Below, piece by piece: positions 13,996 to 22,830 of a stretch of 64,000 bases of DNA. Location: contig CAKROZ010000008.1 in NCBI GenBank assembly GCA_934373635.1, positions 13,226 through 77,225 on the forward strand. Direction: 5' to 3'. This DNA comes from an uncultured Eubacteriales bacterium (lineage in GTDB: Bacteria; Bacillota; Clostridia; Oscillospirales; CAG-272). Numbering within the stretch: the stretch's first letter is position 1; the number at the start of each line of letters is the position of its first letter. Under the pieces are notes generated by a model, which was not told the origin of the DNA, ran no database searches, and saw only the letters and a program-made list of their open reading frames with translations. A program made the position numbers and the translations under genes.

Positions 13996-14550
13996 TTGCA
14001 AACATGGAATGAGAGCGACCACCCGCGGGACAATGACGGCAAGTTTACCGAGAAAGGCGCAGGTGCGTCCTCTGCGGCGGACGAACCGATTGACCCGCGG
14101 AAGATCGTCTACCGACAGAATACACCCTATTGGCAGATCCTCGAAGACGACCGAAAGAGGGAAGAGGAAGCGGAGCGGAGAAAGAACGCCGCAAGGCTTC
14201 CGCTCGACTTCTTTTCGAAGGAGAACCGCAAGAAGCTGACGCGGGAGGATATTCCGTCGGAAGTTTACGGATTTGCAAACGATAGGCTGACGACGGCGCA
14301 CCATCAAGACCACGCGCGGGAGATGGGATACAAAGACCCGAAGCAATACGAGAAAGGCGCGATTGAATTTTGGAGGCATGGTGCGGGGGTGATTTATGCG
14401 TCGAGTTTAAGAAATCGCATATATAAATATGACGTGAAAAAGGGCATTTTTTTGAGCATTGGGGTCGATGGTAATATACGGACATTTATGATTTATTCAA
14501 AGCGTGACTTTGAAAGAAAGGTGGTACAGGAACATTTATGTATATTATAA
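13996..14550 (+). CDS. Tagged effector B2, possible BECR-type nuclease domain
   Basis: 184 residues from the TTG at 13996. Residues 1-90 are practically the same as in B1 (10281), including the tag and DFFSKENRKKLTREDIPSEV. After EKGAIEFW the sequence turns different (AGVIYASSLRNRIYKYDVKK, GNIRTFMIYSKRDFERK) but keeps the same strand order. This is a toxin-tip exchange on a constant N-terminus. Overlaps its zinc-ribbon partner by 13 nt. Confidence 0.6.
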   Translation: MQTWNESDHPRDNDGKFTEKGAGASSAADEPIDPRKIVYRQNTPYWQILEDDRKREEEAERRKNAARLPLDFFSKENRKKLTREDIPSEVYGFANDRLTTAHHQDHAREMGYKDPKQYEKGAIEFWRHGAGVIYASSLRNRIYKYDVKKGIFLSIGVDGNIRTFMIYSKRDFERKVVQEHLCIL

Positions 14551-14789
14551 GATGCACAGTGTGCGGTCAAGTTTTTGACGCAGATGATAAAGACGACGAG
14601 TGCCCTTATTGTCACTGGCTCAACACTTTTGATTGCGAAAGCGAAAACGAGCACAACAGTGCGAACGGAATGACGCAAAAAACCGCTCGTGAGCGTTATA
14701 AACACGGACTTGACATTTGGGGTAATCCGTTGCCGAAAGTCCGCCCGAAGAATGAAGAGGGAACGCCCGCGAACGAAGGCAACTCGTAA
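14538..14789 (+). CDS. Zinc-ribbon partner protein (cassette 4)
   Basis: 83 residues, start inside the end of effector B2. CTVCGQVFDADDK, CPYCHW, SANGMTQKTARERYKHGL, GNPLPKVRPKNEEG: a clear member of the family at 10838/11124. Its pairing with B2 mirrors that of 10838 with B1. Confidence 0.6.
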   Translation: MYIIRCTVCGQVFDADDKDDECPYCHWLNTFDCESENEHNSANGMTQKTARERYKHGLDIWGNPLPKVRPKNEEGTPANEGNS

Positions 14790-14812
14790 ACTCGTAAAAA
14801 AATAGAACGCAT

Positions 14813-14842
14813 AAAGGGAACCGTTCAGGCGGCTCCCTTTTT
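14813..14842 (+). terminator. Intrinsic terminator of cassette 4
   Basis: AAAGGGAACCG, loop TTCAGG, CGGCTCCCTTTTT; ends the accessory region before the packaging genes. Confidence 0.75.
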
Positions 14843-14973
14843 CTATGCTCTCATGAAATGGGCGAGAGGGCGAGGAAGGGGGCGGCGAGTAAATATGTTA
14901 AAGCAGAGCAACAGCAAAGCTATAGCACCTCTTCGCGCGAAAGACAAAAGACTATAGACAATCGATAGTGGCG

Positions 14974-15047
14974 CTACCACTGGTAATACCACTGGTGCTA
15001 CCACTGGTATTACCCTAGATAAGAATAGAATAGATAAGAATAGAATA
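14974..15047 (+). repeat. Repeat cluster before terminase genes, candidate packaging site
   Basis: Three 12-bp direct repeats of type CTACCACTGGTA (14974-14985, 14986-14997, 14998-15009), each with the dyad ACCA-C-TGGT, then two perfect 15-bp repeats GATAAGAATAGAATA (15018-15032, 15033-15047). The 330-bp gap between 14790 and 15120 has no gene. Cluster and place, just before the small terminase gene, fit a cos/pac recognition site; not proven. Confidence 0.55.
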
Positions 15048-15120
15048 GACAATATTTCTTCCCCCTATCATCCCCCCTCAAAGGGGGAAAAGAGCACGCA
15101 AACCGAAAGGAGGTGCCGAA

Positions 15121-15540
15121 GTGGCGAAAATATCGGTAAGACAAAAGAAAAAGATCGTTGCGGAATATGCCGCGGGAAGCACCTTCTCGGCGCTTGCGAA
15201 GAAGTACGGCGTCTCTCGGGCGACGGTCACGAAACTGTGCAAAAACGATACAGAATTTGCGCAAAAGATAGCAGATGTAAAAAACGAGAGCGAGATCTCC
15301 ATGCTTGAATGGGTCATCAGCCGCGCAAAAACCGCGCAGGAGATCGTCGAGAATATCCTTGCGACCTTCACCCCCGACGAGATCAAAAAGATGTCGGGGC
15401 GCGACCGCGCGGGGCTTTTGAAGATCCTGATCGAGCAATTCACACCGAAGGAACCCGTTGACAAGAGCTTTGATGTCCTCGGGGAACTGTGCGAGAAGAT
15501 CGACGCGGCGGCAAAGGAGGGCGGAAAGGGTGGGAAATAG
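15121..15540 (+). CDS. Terminase small subunit
   Basis: 139 residues, GTG start with AAAGGAGGTG in front. N-terminal helix-turn-helix (KKIVAEYAAGSTFSALAKKY, GVSRATVTKLC) for DNA binding, helical middle, acidic C-terminus. Position directly before the large subunit and after a repeat cluster supports the call. It would recognise the packaging site and stimulate the large subunit. Confidence 0.8.
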   Translation: MAKISVRQKKKIVAEYAAGSTFSALAKKYGVSRATVTKLCKNDTEFAQKIADVKNESEISMLEWVISRAKTAQEIVENILATFTPDEIKKMSGRDRAGLLKILIEQFTPKEPVDKSFDVLGELCEKIDAAAKEGGKGGK

Positions 15541-16861
15541 CCTCTTTACCGACAAACAGCAAAAGGTCATTCGCTACGCGACGCACCGATGGAATATTCT
15601 CTCGGGCGCAACGCGAAGCGGCAAGACGCATGTCTCCTATTTTCTGATCCCGAAGAGAATCCGCGAGCATTGGGAGCATAACATTCTCTTTTGCGGCAAG
15701 ACGCTCTCCACCCTCGACCGAAATGTCTTCGATCCCATGCGGGGGATCTTCGGCGCGGCGCATATCGGGCCGATCCGCACGGACGCCTCGGGCAATCGGA
15801 AGATCACCCTTTTCGGCAAGTCCTGCTACTGCGTCGGCGCGAACGACGAGCGGGCGATCACGAAAATACAGGGGCTCGGGCTCGGGTATGCCTATTGTGA
15901 CGAGCTGACGACCTATCCCGAGAACTTCTTCGCCATGCTGAAATCCCGTCTCGATCTCGCGAACAGTAAGTGCGACGCGACCTGCAACCCCGAGTCCCCC
16001 TCGCACTTTGTCAAAAAGCATATCGACAACAAACTGCTCGACTGCTACAACGAGCACTTCACGATCTACGACAATACCTTTCTGCCCGAGGAATTCATCA
16101 AGAACCTCGAGAACGAATACCGCGGGACGATCTATTTTGACCGATGGATTCTCGGCAACTGGGTGAAGACGGAAGGGCTCGTCTATCCGCTCTTCCGACG
16201 AGAGAGGCACTTTCTCACCCCCGCGCAGTATACCGCGCTCTACGGGCGGCACGCGGCGCGCTATGTGATATGGGGTGGGGACGGAGCAACGACGAACGAC
16301 GCGACCACCCTACAGCCCCTCGCCGTCCTCGAGAACGGGCAGGCGGTGCGCCTCGAACCCTTCTATCACGATCCGAAGGTCAACGGGCAGCTCTCGAACG
16401 CGCAGCTCGTTCCCTATATCGCACGGTATCTCTCCGATCTCGAGGAGAAATACCGTTTTTCTATGTCGGGAGTGGAACACATGATGCCGATCGACTGTGC
16501 GGCGAGCGATCTCGTCCTGACGCTTGCGATGCACTTTCCCGATTACCATGTGCAAAAGTACACGAAGAAGGACATTTTGCAGACCTCCGATGTTGTCAAC
16601 AACGCGCTCGGACGGAACGCGATCGTCATTCTGAATTACGGCGGGTATTTCAATTATATCGCGGGGCATTTCGTCGCGGGGGAGGATCAGCTCGTCACCG
16701 ACCTTGAAAACATGGTATGGGACAAGGACAATAAAGGGTATGACGACACGGTGCCGAACGACTGCGCCGACGCGTTTCGATATGCGGTGAATTGCTATTA
16801 TATGAACCCCCTGAACCTTTGGGAAACGCCCGACCCCGCAGAGTACTATAAAGGAGATTAG
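15530..16861 (+). CDS. Terminase large subunit
   Basis: 443 residues if the GTG at 15530 is used (AAAGGAGG 9 nt upstream); overlaps the small subunit by 11 nt. ATPase domain with Walker A-like SGATRSGKT (about residue 23) and Walker B-like YAYCDELT (about residue 122), then FDRWILGNW. RNase H-like nuclease domain from about residue 240 (WGGDGATTNDATT...), with PIDCAASD and, near the end, NDCADAFRYAV. Typical length for PBSX/lambda-type Terminase_6/3 proteins. Packages phage DNA into proheads. Confidence 0.92.
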   Translation: MGNSLFTDKQQKVIRYATHRWNILSGATRSGKTHVSYFLIPKRIREHWEHNILFCGKTLSTLDRNVFDPMRGIFGAAHIGPIRTDASGNRKITLFGKSCYCVGANDERAITKIQGLGLGYAYCDELTTYPENFFAMLKSRLDLANSKCDATCNPESPSHFVKKHIDNKLLDCYNEHFTIYDNTFLPEEFIKNLENEYRGTIYFDRWILGNWVKTEGLVYPLFRRERHFLTPAQYTALYGRHAARYVIWGGDGATTNDATTLQPLAVLENGQAVRLEPFYHDPKVNGQLSNAQLVPYIARYLSDLEEKYRFSMSGVEHMMPIDCAASDLVLTLAMHFPDYHVQKYTKKDILQTSDVVNNALGRNAIVILNYGGYFNYIAGHFVAGEDQLVTDLENMVWDKDNKGYDDTVPNDCADAFRYAVNCYYMNPLNLWETPDPAEYYKGD

Positions 16862-16920
16862 CGTGAAAGCAGAAGCCCGATTGTGGGGTAACTTCTCGTG
16901 TTTCACGCACGAATTTTCCT

Positions 16921-16953
16921 CAAAACGGGAACCCGACCCGTTTTGGTTTCTTT
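16921..16953 (+). terminator. Hairpin between terminase and portal
   Basis: CAAAACGGG, 7-nt loop, CCCGTTTTG, then GTTTCTTT. Stable stem with a moderately T-rich end in the 156-bp gap before the portal gene; a weak terminator or RNA processing site. Confidence 0.45.
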
Positions 16954-17017
16954 GCGAAAACATCGGAAAATTCCTATACCTTTACTTGCCGCCTGCGGCG
17001 GCGGAATGGAGATTTAC

Positions 17018-18733
17018 ATGACAAATTACGAATACGCGAACGCGCGGGAAGGCATGGCGCCGTGGGTGAATTCCTCCGCGTTCAACGATCATTTCACCTA
17101 TTCCTATATCAACCGATCCTCGTTTTATTCGATGGTATCGCCCGAGTATTATTCTTTCATGAACCGCTTCGTGAAAAATTGGCTGTGGTGGTATGACGGG
17201 TGGGTGCCCTATTTCCACAACGCGGAGATGGGAATCCCCTCGACGAAGATCGGCACCGCCCTCGTCAACCGTGCGGCAAAGAAGGTCGTCGGCGGGCGCG
17301 TCATGTTCAAGAACGCGGGACGGGAGGCAAAGGCGCAAGACCCGAACCGTGCGCTTTCCGCGATCTGCGCATGGAGCGAGACGGTCGGCTTTGAACGCAC
17401 CGTAAAGGACGCCGTGAAGTATGCCGCCGCGGCGGGCACCTCCGCCGTCAAGCTGAATGTGGACGGCGCGGGGCTGTGGGCGGAGGCGCTTCGCTTCGAT
17501 TCCTTCCTTCCCGTGATCGGCGCGCGAGGAGAGGTGCGGGAGATCAAATGCTTCCTCCGCTGCTTCACGAACCTCGGCGTCAGTGAACCGCGGGAGGGCG
17601 AGGCGTTCACTTCTTATTATGTCGTCGAATGGCGGCATTTCGCGGACTATACCACCGCGGACGGAAAGATCATCAGGAACGCGCCCGTCGTCGAGTACGC
17701 CGTCAAGACGCAGACGGGGAGCGTGACAAACGGGGAATTCCTCTCACAGAACATGCGGGAGCGGATTCCCTTTGCCGAGCTGCCGAAGAGTATGCGGCAG
17801 ACCATCGGGCGGGCGTATGCGGGGATCTTATTCGATCGCCCGATCCTTCTCCCGTTCTCCGATCATCTCGGCGTGGAGATCGTGACATGGACGGAGGGGG
17901 TCAGTTGTCTGCCCGAGCTTCCCTTCGGGGAGAGCTTCCTCGCGAACATTCTCGCCGATCTCATGTCCTACGACTACTACCACGCCGCCGCAAATACCGA
18001 TATGTACCTCGGGCGGGGCAGAGTCCTTCTGCCGAAATACATGACGGCGAAGAACACGGGAGAATACAACAGCGGCGTCGAGCGGATGCTCTATGTCAAG
18101 TATGACACGAACGACCCCGACAGCAAGACGCCGACCTTCCTGCAACCCGAGCTTCGCGCGGGGGAGTGGACGGAGATCCGCAACCGTCTGATACAGGACA
18201 TCTCGGTCAATACGGGGCTGAACATCTCGACGATCGCCTCTTTCCTAAGCGACAGCACCGCGGCGAGAACCGCGCGCGAGGTGTCGACGGAAGAGAACGA
18301 AACGGCGGAATATGTCAACGACCGCCGCGCCATCGTGGAAAAGCCCCTGAACCGTATTCTGAAGATCGTGACGCGTTACCTCGGCTATACCGACGACGTT
18401 GTGATCCGATGGTCGAGCGCGGGGCTGACAAACCGCTACACCCTCGCCGAGATTCTTCAGATCGGACTGTCGGCGGGCTTTATCTCACGGAGAAAAGCGG
18501 TCGAAATGTTCAACTATGACGACGATATTCACCAGGTGGAAGAGGAGATCGGACGCATTGAGGCGGAGGCAAAGGAAGCCGAGCCCTCCCCCTTCGACTC
18601 TTTCCCCGGTATGGAGGGCATGAATGAAGAGAGCGACGAACAGAATGAGCAGGGAGGCGCTGACCCTGCGGGAGGCGCAGGAGAAGATCCGCCTCGCGGT
18701 GAGGGCGTCCCGCCTCTCGGGGAGACCGAGTGA
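17018..18733 (+). CDS. Portal protein
   Basis: 571 residues from the ATG at 17018 (GGAG 6 nt upstream). Pattern of gp6/SPP1-like portals: an early WLWWYDGWVPYFHNAEMGIP block, AAAAGTSAVKLNVDG in the wing, and a helical C-terminal stem with VSTEENETAEYVNDRRAIVE (about residues 425-445), ending in an acidic low-complexity tail. Forms the dodecameric DNA channel at one capsid vertex. Its 3' end overlaps the minor capsid gene by 110 nt in another frame. Confidence 0.88.
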   Translation: MTNYEYANAREGMAPWVNSSAFNDHFTYSYINRSSFYSMVSPEYYSFMNRFVKNWLWWYDGWVPYFHNAEMGIPSTKIGTALVNRAAKKVVGGRVMFKNAGREAKAQDPNRALSAICAWSETVGFERTVKDAVKYAAAAGTSAVKLNVDGAGLWAEALRFDSFLPVIGARGEVREIKCFLRCFTNLGVSEPREGEAFTSYYVVEWRHFADYTTADGKIIRNAPVVEYAVKTQTGSVTNGEFLSQNMRERIPFAELPKSMRQTIGRAYAGILFDRPILLPFSDHLGVEIVTWTEGVSCLPELPFGESFLANILADLMSYDYYHAAANTDMYLGRGRVLLPKYMTAKNTGEYNSGVERMLYVKYDTNDPDSKTPTFLQPELRAGEWTEIRNRLIQDISVNTGLNISTIASFLSDSTAARTAREVSTEENETAEYVNDRRAIVEKPLNRILKIVTRYLGYTDDVVIRWSSAGLTNRYTLAEILQIGLSAGFISRRKAVEMFNYDDDIHQVEEEIGRIEAEAKEAEPSPFDSFPGMEGMNEESDEQNEQGGADPAGGAGEDPPRGEGVPPLGETE

Positions 18734-19682
18734 CGCGGAAGAGAAGGTGCGCGCGATCATAGACGGCGCACTTTCCACGCTCCCGATCCCCGCACTTCGC
18801 ACCGCCGCGCGGGTGTCCCTCCTCGACTTTTACCGAAGAGAACGGAGAGCGTCCGCGACATTGACTTTCTCGTCTGCCGCGGTTTTTCTTTCTCTTTTGA
18901 AGATCGGAACGCGACGGGGGATCTCTCCGCCGAAGGCGCTCGACGCGGCGCTTTCCCGCATGAGTACACGGAGCGCCTATGAGACGCTGACCGCTTACGA
19001 CGGGACGATCGACTTTCACAACATCGCGACGAACAACCTCCGAAAGTATACGGAGGACTACTATCGCGAGAACATCAAGCCGACGCTCGCCCGTATGGAA
19101 AAAGAAGAGGCGCTCGACCCCGACGCCGAGAATTACCTCGGACGGCGGCAGTCTCTCCTCGCGCGGGCGGAACGGGAAGTAAGATACAAGGCACACCTCG
19201 ACGAGACGGCAGACATGCGGGCGCGCGGCGTGCGGCTCGTCCTCATTTCCGCACATGCGAACTGCTCGGAGCGGTGCCGACCCTTTCAGGGACGGGTATT
19301 CTCCCTCGACGGCTCGGAAGGCGTGACGGAGGACGGACGGTATTATGAACCGCTCGAACGGGCGACGGACATCTACACATCGGACGGCAAGTGGAAAAAC
19401 GGGCTTTTCGGCTTCAACTGCCGCCATACCATGACGGAATACGAGGCGGGGAAATCCGCCCCGCGCATCTCTCCCGAGGAGGAAGAGCGCGAGTACCGCA
19501 TTGACCTGCGTATGCGCTCGATGGAGCGCACGGTGCGGAAGTGGCGGGCAAAGGCGGAAATGTCATTGTCTGCCGAAGAAGGGAAAAAAGCGCGGCAGAA
19601 GGCGAGCGCATGGGCGGCGAAATACCGCGCCTATGCGGCAACGCACGGGCGCGCCTTCCAACCGTCAAGACTGAAAATTTGA
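18624..19682 (+). CDS. Phage minor capsid protein
   Basis: 352 residues starting inside the portal 3' end (GGAGGGC upstream). The block ISAHANCSERCRPFQGRVFS (about residues 208-227) and GLFGFNCRHTMTEYEAG (about 270) are the defining parts of Phage_min_cap2/MuF-like minor head proteins. N-terminal half is helical. Sits near the portal in the head and may enter the host with DNA. It has no toxin extension, unlike many MuF proteins. Confidence 0.85.
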   Translation: MKRATNRMSREALTLREAQEKIRLAVRASRLSGRPSDAEEKVRAIIDGALSTLPIPALRTAARVSLLDFYRRERRASATLTFSSAAVFLSLLKIGTRRGISPPKALDAALSRMSTRSAYETLTAYDGTIDFHNIATNNLRKYTEDYYRENIKPTLARMEKEEALDPDAENYLGRRQSLLARAEREVRYKAHLDETADMRARGVRLVLISAHANCSERCRPFQGRVFSLDGSEGVTEDGRYYEPLERATDIYTSDGKWKNGLFGFNCRHTMTEYEAGKSAPRISPEEEEREYRIDLRMRSMERTVRKWRAKAEMSLSAEEGKKARQKASAWAAKYRAYAATHGRAFQPSRLKI

Positions 19683-19688
19683 TAACTG

Positions 19689-19724
19689 ACAGGCGACGGA
19701 GACCGCTCCGAAGCCTGTTTTTTT
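19689..19724 (+). terminator. Intrinsic terminator after minor capsid gene
   Basis: ACAGGC...GCCTGT with an inner GGAG/CTCC stem, followed by TTTTTTT. Confidence 0.65.
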
Positions 19725-19890
19725 ATATCCTCCGGGCGACAGAGGAAAAACGGCGAAGTGACCGGAACAAAGAAGCCCCGACGGCGTGACACGCGAGGAG
19801 CGGCGAGCGTCGGGAAACGGGCTTTTGCGTTTGGCGGTGGCGAATCTCTCCGAAGAGAAAAACAAATCAAACGAAAGGAATGTAAACGAA

Positions 19891-20427
19891 ATGTTCGAGA
19901 AAAAGAACGCACAGACCCTTCTCCGTCTGTTCTCGGCACTCTCCGACGAGGAAAAGGAAAAATTCCTCGCAGGGGTGAACGGCGCGGACGAAGAAACACC
20001 CGAGGAGGCGCAGGACGCCGCAGAAGACGCGGGAAGCACCTCGGAGGGCGAAGATACCACCCCCGAGGAGAACGCGGCAGAGAGCCACGAAAACGAGGCG
20101 CGGAGCGAGAAAGAAACCGCTCCCGCGACCGAAGAGCCGGCCGCGGAGGAAGAACCCGCGGAAGAGGAGGCGGACGCGGCAGAAGACGCGGCACCCGCCG
20201 AAGAGGTGAAGAAGGCGCAGGAGGTAGACGAAGCGCTCCTCGCGCGGATCACCGCACTGGAAGAGCTTGTCGCAAAGCTCACAGAGACGATGGGCGACGG
20301 AAAAGAGACGGACGAGGGGAAGACCTTCGGCACTTCTCCGAGCGCACCCGACGGCAATGACGACGCCCTCGCGGAGGACGATCGGATCATGCGCCGCTAT
20401 TACGCAAAGCAGGGCTATCGCCATTAA
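19891..20427 (+). CDS. Scaffold-like protein
   Basis: 178 residues from the ATG at 19891 (CGAAAGGAATG upstream). Extremely acidic, Ala/Glu-rich and helical (AEEEPAEEEADAAEDA), with a coiled-coil end (LARITALEELVAKLTETM) and basic last residues RRYYAKQGYRH. Position directly before the major capsid gene and composition fit a capsid scaffolding protein. No protease was found nearby. Confidence 0.7.
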   Translation: MFEKKNAQTLLRLFSALSDEEKEKFLAGVNGADEETPEEAQDAAEDAGSTSEGEDTTPEENAAESHENEARSEKETAPATEEPAAEEEPAEEEADAAEDAAPAEEVKKAQEVDEALLARITALEELVAKLTETMGDGKETDEGKTFGTSPSAPDGNDDALAEDDRIMRRYYAKQGYRH

Positions 20428-20487
20428 GCGCCCGCCCGAAAACACATCAAAAAATAAAAATTCAAAACCGAAAGGAATCAAAAAATC

Positions 20488-21774
20488 ATGGCAAATCAGT
20501 TTTTTTCCAACATCAACACTCCCGAGATCAACAGAGCCACGCTGAAGCGTGTGATGAGCAACGCCGTCAAGGACAACATCTTTCAGGAGATCATCGTCCG
20601 CCCCGGTGAGGGCGTCATCGAGAAATTCTCGAACGACACCGCCGCCGCGGAAATTCAGGTCGTCCGCGTCCGTCCCGACAATGACGAGGCGCGCGAGATC
20701 GGCGCGGATATCAACGGCGGTTGGTTCAACACGGACGCCGCCTCGAACCCCGAGACTGCCGCCTACGGCATCCGTATCATCGACATGATCGACAAGTGCA
20801 AGGACATTCCCGCCTCCGAGCAGGACATGATCGCCGTCGATCTCGCCGAGGCGACGCTGAAGAACCTGACGGGCAAGGTCGCCCGCGGCGTCAATGCCGT
20901 CTCCGTCGGCGCCATGCTGACGAAAAACTTCAACGACGTTGCCTCCGGCAAGGTCGCGAAGAACTGGGTCGCCCTCGCGGATAACAACTACAAGGACGCG
21001 ATCATCACCGCGGGCGTGCAGCTCGACAGCGGCAACGAGGAAGAGGGGATCGACGCCTACCCCGATACCGGGCGCGCGGTCTATCTGCGCCCCGAGGCAA
21101 AGCGCCACCTCCTGACGACGGGTCAGATCATCGTCGGCGGCTCGAACTACGCGCAGGACATCATTCGTCAGGGCGGCGTGGACGCCGAGACCCGTCCGAG
21201 CGTCGTTTCCACGGGCTACATCGGCGAGATCTCGAACATGCCCTGCTATGTGCTCTCTCCCGTCGTCTGGGCGGCGGTGGAGCGCTATATGGGGCTTGGC
21301 GCGGGGGCTCTCTCGGGTGTCCTCGGCGTGGTCGTCTCGGGTATCGGTACGGGTCGTGCCCTTGCCTTCAACGCGGCGATCAAGACGATCGACTCTCCGA
21401 ACGGACAGGGCATCCGCATTCAGCCGAAGTATCGCTTTGGCGCGGAATGTTGGGACGCTCTCTCGGTCGTTCCGATCGTCGCTTCCGCTTTCGCGAACCC
21501 TGCGACCGCGGCGACACCTCTCACCATGAAGGCACCCGGCTCCCGTAAGACGACCGCCACCCCGACGATCACCGTCTCGGGCGCGAAGTTTTCCATCTCG
21601 GGCGCGTCCGACGCCACCTTCTACTACACCGAGGACGGCACCGTTCCGACGGTGAACTCCACGAAGTACACCGCGCAGGTCACCCTCACGAAGACGGCAA
21701 CCGTCAAGGCGATCGCCGTCAAGGCGGGCGAGCTGACCTCCCTCGTCGCAAGCGAGACGGTCACCGTCGCCTGA
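20488..21774 (+). CDS. Major capsid protein with C-terminal Ig-like domain
   Basis: 428 residues with CGAAAGGAATC upstream. The main part (residues 1-340: NQFFSNINTPEINRATLKRV..., AEIQVVRVRPDNDEAREIGA, PCYVLSPVVWAAVERYMG, GIRIQPKYRFGAECWDALSV) is a capsid-type fold. Residues about 345-428 form a separate domain (ITVSGAKFSISG, FYYTEDGTVPTVNSTKY, TATVKAIAVKAGE) matching the CHB_HEX_C beta-sandwich, also seen in surface proteins. Such a domain on every subunit would decorate the capsid exterior. Confidence 0.85.
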   Translation: MANQFFSNINTPEINRATLKRVMSNAVKDNIFQEIIVRPGEGVIEKFSNDTAAAEIQVVRVRPDNDEAREIGADINGGWFNTDAASNPETAAYGIRIIDMIDKCKDIPASEQDMIAVDLAEATLKNLTGKVARGVNAVSVGAMLTKNFNDVASGKVAKNWVALADNNYKDAIITAGVQLDSGNEEEGIDAYPDTGRAVYLRPEAKRHLLTTGQIIVGGSNYAQDIIRQGGVDAETRPSVVSTGYIGEISNMPCYVLSPVVWAAVERYMGLGAGALSGVLGVVVSGIGTGRALAFNAAIKTIDSPNGQGIRIQPKYRFGAECWDALSVVPIVASAFANPATAATPLTMKAPGSRKTTATPTITVSGAKFSISGASDATFYYTEDGTVPTVNSTKYTAQVTLTKTATVKAIAVKAGELTSLVASETVTVA

Positions 21775-21791
21775 CGAAAGCAAAAAAGGAG

Positions 21792-21818
21792 AAGGGCGGG
21801 ACAAACCCCGCCCTTTTT
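21792..21818 (+). terminator. Intrinsic terminator after major capsid gene
   Basis: AAGGGCGGG / CCCGCCCTT stem with ACAAAC loop and TTTTT. Lies 4 nt before the next promoter's -35 box. Confidence 0.85.
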
Positions 21819-21822
21819 CCCC

Positions 21823-21851
21823 TTGACAAATTCCAAAAAGGAGTGTATAAT
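21823..21851 (+). promoter_or_regulatory. Consensus promoter of cassette 5 with embedded ribosome-site motif
   Basis: TTGACA (21823-21828), 17 bp with AAAAAGGAG, TATAAT (21846-21851), ATG 4 nt after (21856). With the terminator just upstream this isolates the ADP-ribosyltransferase gene from the head operon. Confidence 0.8.
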
Positions 21852-21855
21852 AAAA

Positions 21856-22641
21856 ATGCAAGAGTGGCATGAACAAGACCACCCCCGCGACGATGACGGC
21901 AAGTTTACCGATAAAGACGGCGCGGTCGGCACTCTCGACCCCCGCAAGATAGAATACCGCCAAAATACGCCGTATAGCGTCATTATGGCAGACGATCGCC
22001 GCCGCATGGCGGAGGAAGAGCGCAGAACGCGGAAGATCCCGCAACCCGTCGTAAAACGCGGCGAAGAGCTCGCGAAGATCCGCGAGCTGACAGGCGTCGA
22101 CGAGGCAACCGCGAAGAAGTATCAGGCGACCGTTTTCGAATGGTCGACACATCCGCACGATATTCGCAACGGAGAAGACCCCGAAGGGGAGAGAATCCTC
22201 GAGGACTATATTGCGAGATCATCGAAGTATGACGGCAAAATATATCGGGGAATCCACTTTTCCGAAAAAGAAGGTCGAAGATATCTCAAAGGACTGGAAG
22301 AGAAAAAGCAACGGCTTTCTTCGCTCCGTATGGAAGGTATTTCGAGTTGGTCATCTTTTGAGAGTATAGCGAGGGACTTTTCGACAATGAATATGTTTCT
22401 CGACACCTCGATCGGCATCATCTTTGAAACGGAAAATGTGTCGGGTGCCCCGATAGATTATTTGAGCCGACACGGCAAGACTTTCTCGAAAAACGAGGAA
22501 GAAGGCGAAGTATTACATAGCAAAAACACGGAATATATCATCAAGGACATCGTCCGTGACCCGAAGGAAAGTCTGATTAACGGGTATTACGGAAGCAAAA
22601 AGCAAGAACGATACCGAGTGATACTGGAGGAAATCAAGTGA
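21856..22641 (+). CDS. Tagged effector C, ADP-ribosyltransferase domain
   Basis: 261 residues. Tag: W-H-E-Q-DHPRDDDGKFTDK, then IEYRQNTPYSVIMADDR. The C-terminal domain (about 80-261) carries the R-S-E triad of arginine-type ADP-ribosyltransferases: arginine in KIYRGIHF (R131), the STS-like GISSWSSF (S163-S167) and the ExE-type EEGEVL (E216, E218). Such enzymes transfer ADP-ribose from NAD+ to a target protein. Sits between the capsid and connector genes with its own promoter. Stop and next ATG overlap (TGATG). Target unknown. Confidence 0.78.
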   Translation: MQEWHEQDHPRDDDGKFTDKDGAVGTLDPRKIEYRQNTPYSVIMADDRRRMAEEERRTRKIPQPVVKRGEELAKIRELTGVDEATAKKYQATVFEWSTHPHDIRNGEDPEGERILEDYIARSSKYDGKIYRGIHFSEKEGRRYLKGLEEKKQRLSSLRMEGISSWSSFESIARDFSTMNMFLDTSIGIIFETENVSGAPIDYLSRHGKTFSKNEEEGEVLHSKNTEYIIKDIVRDPKESLINGYYGSKKQERYRVILEEIK

Positions 22642-22826
22642 TGGAAAAAGAGAGACATATCGCAAAGGACAGATTCCGCGATCCTACGAACAATCGAATC
22701 GGCTTTCGCGATAAAGACGGAAGGTGGTTTCACCTTGAAATGTCGGGTGACGACTGCTATAAAGTCTACGAAGACAAAAGCCGTGTTTTATGGATGCACG
22801 GCGATACAGAGGTAACGGATTTTTGA
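22641..22826 (+). CDS. Partner (putative immunity) protein of the ADP-ribosyltransferase, first
   Basis: 61 residues; ATG shares one base with the effector stop. FRDPTNNRIGFRDKDGRWFH, then SGDDCYKVYEDKSRVLW: a compact, probably all-beta protein. Followed 4 nt later by a near copy (22831) and further on by a distant paralogue (23310). Confidence 0.6.
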   Translation: MEKERHIAKDRFRDPTNNRIGFRDKDGRWFHLEMSGDDCYKVYEDKSRVLWMHGDTEVTDF

Positions 22827-22830
22827 AGTG

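Noticed and set aside
19867..22158. 763-residue minus-strand frame
   Set aside because: It lies opposite the scaffold, major capsid and ADP-ribosyltransferase genes, is Arg/Asp-rich from GC-rich codon shadowing, and crosses a terminator and a promoter.
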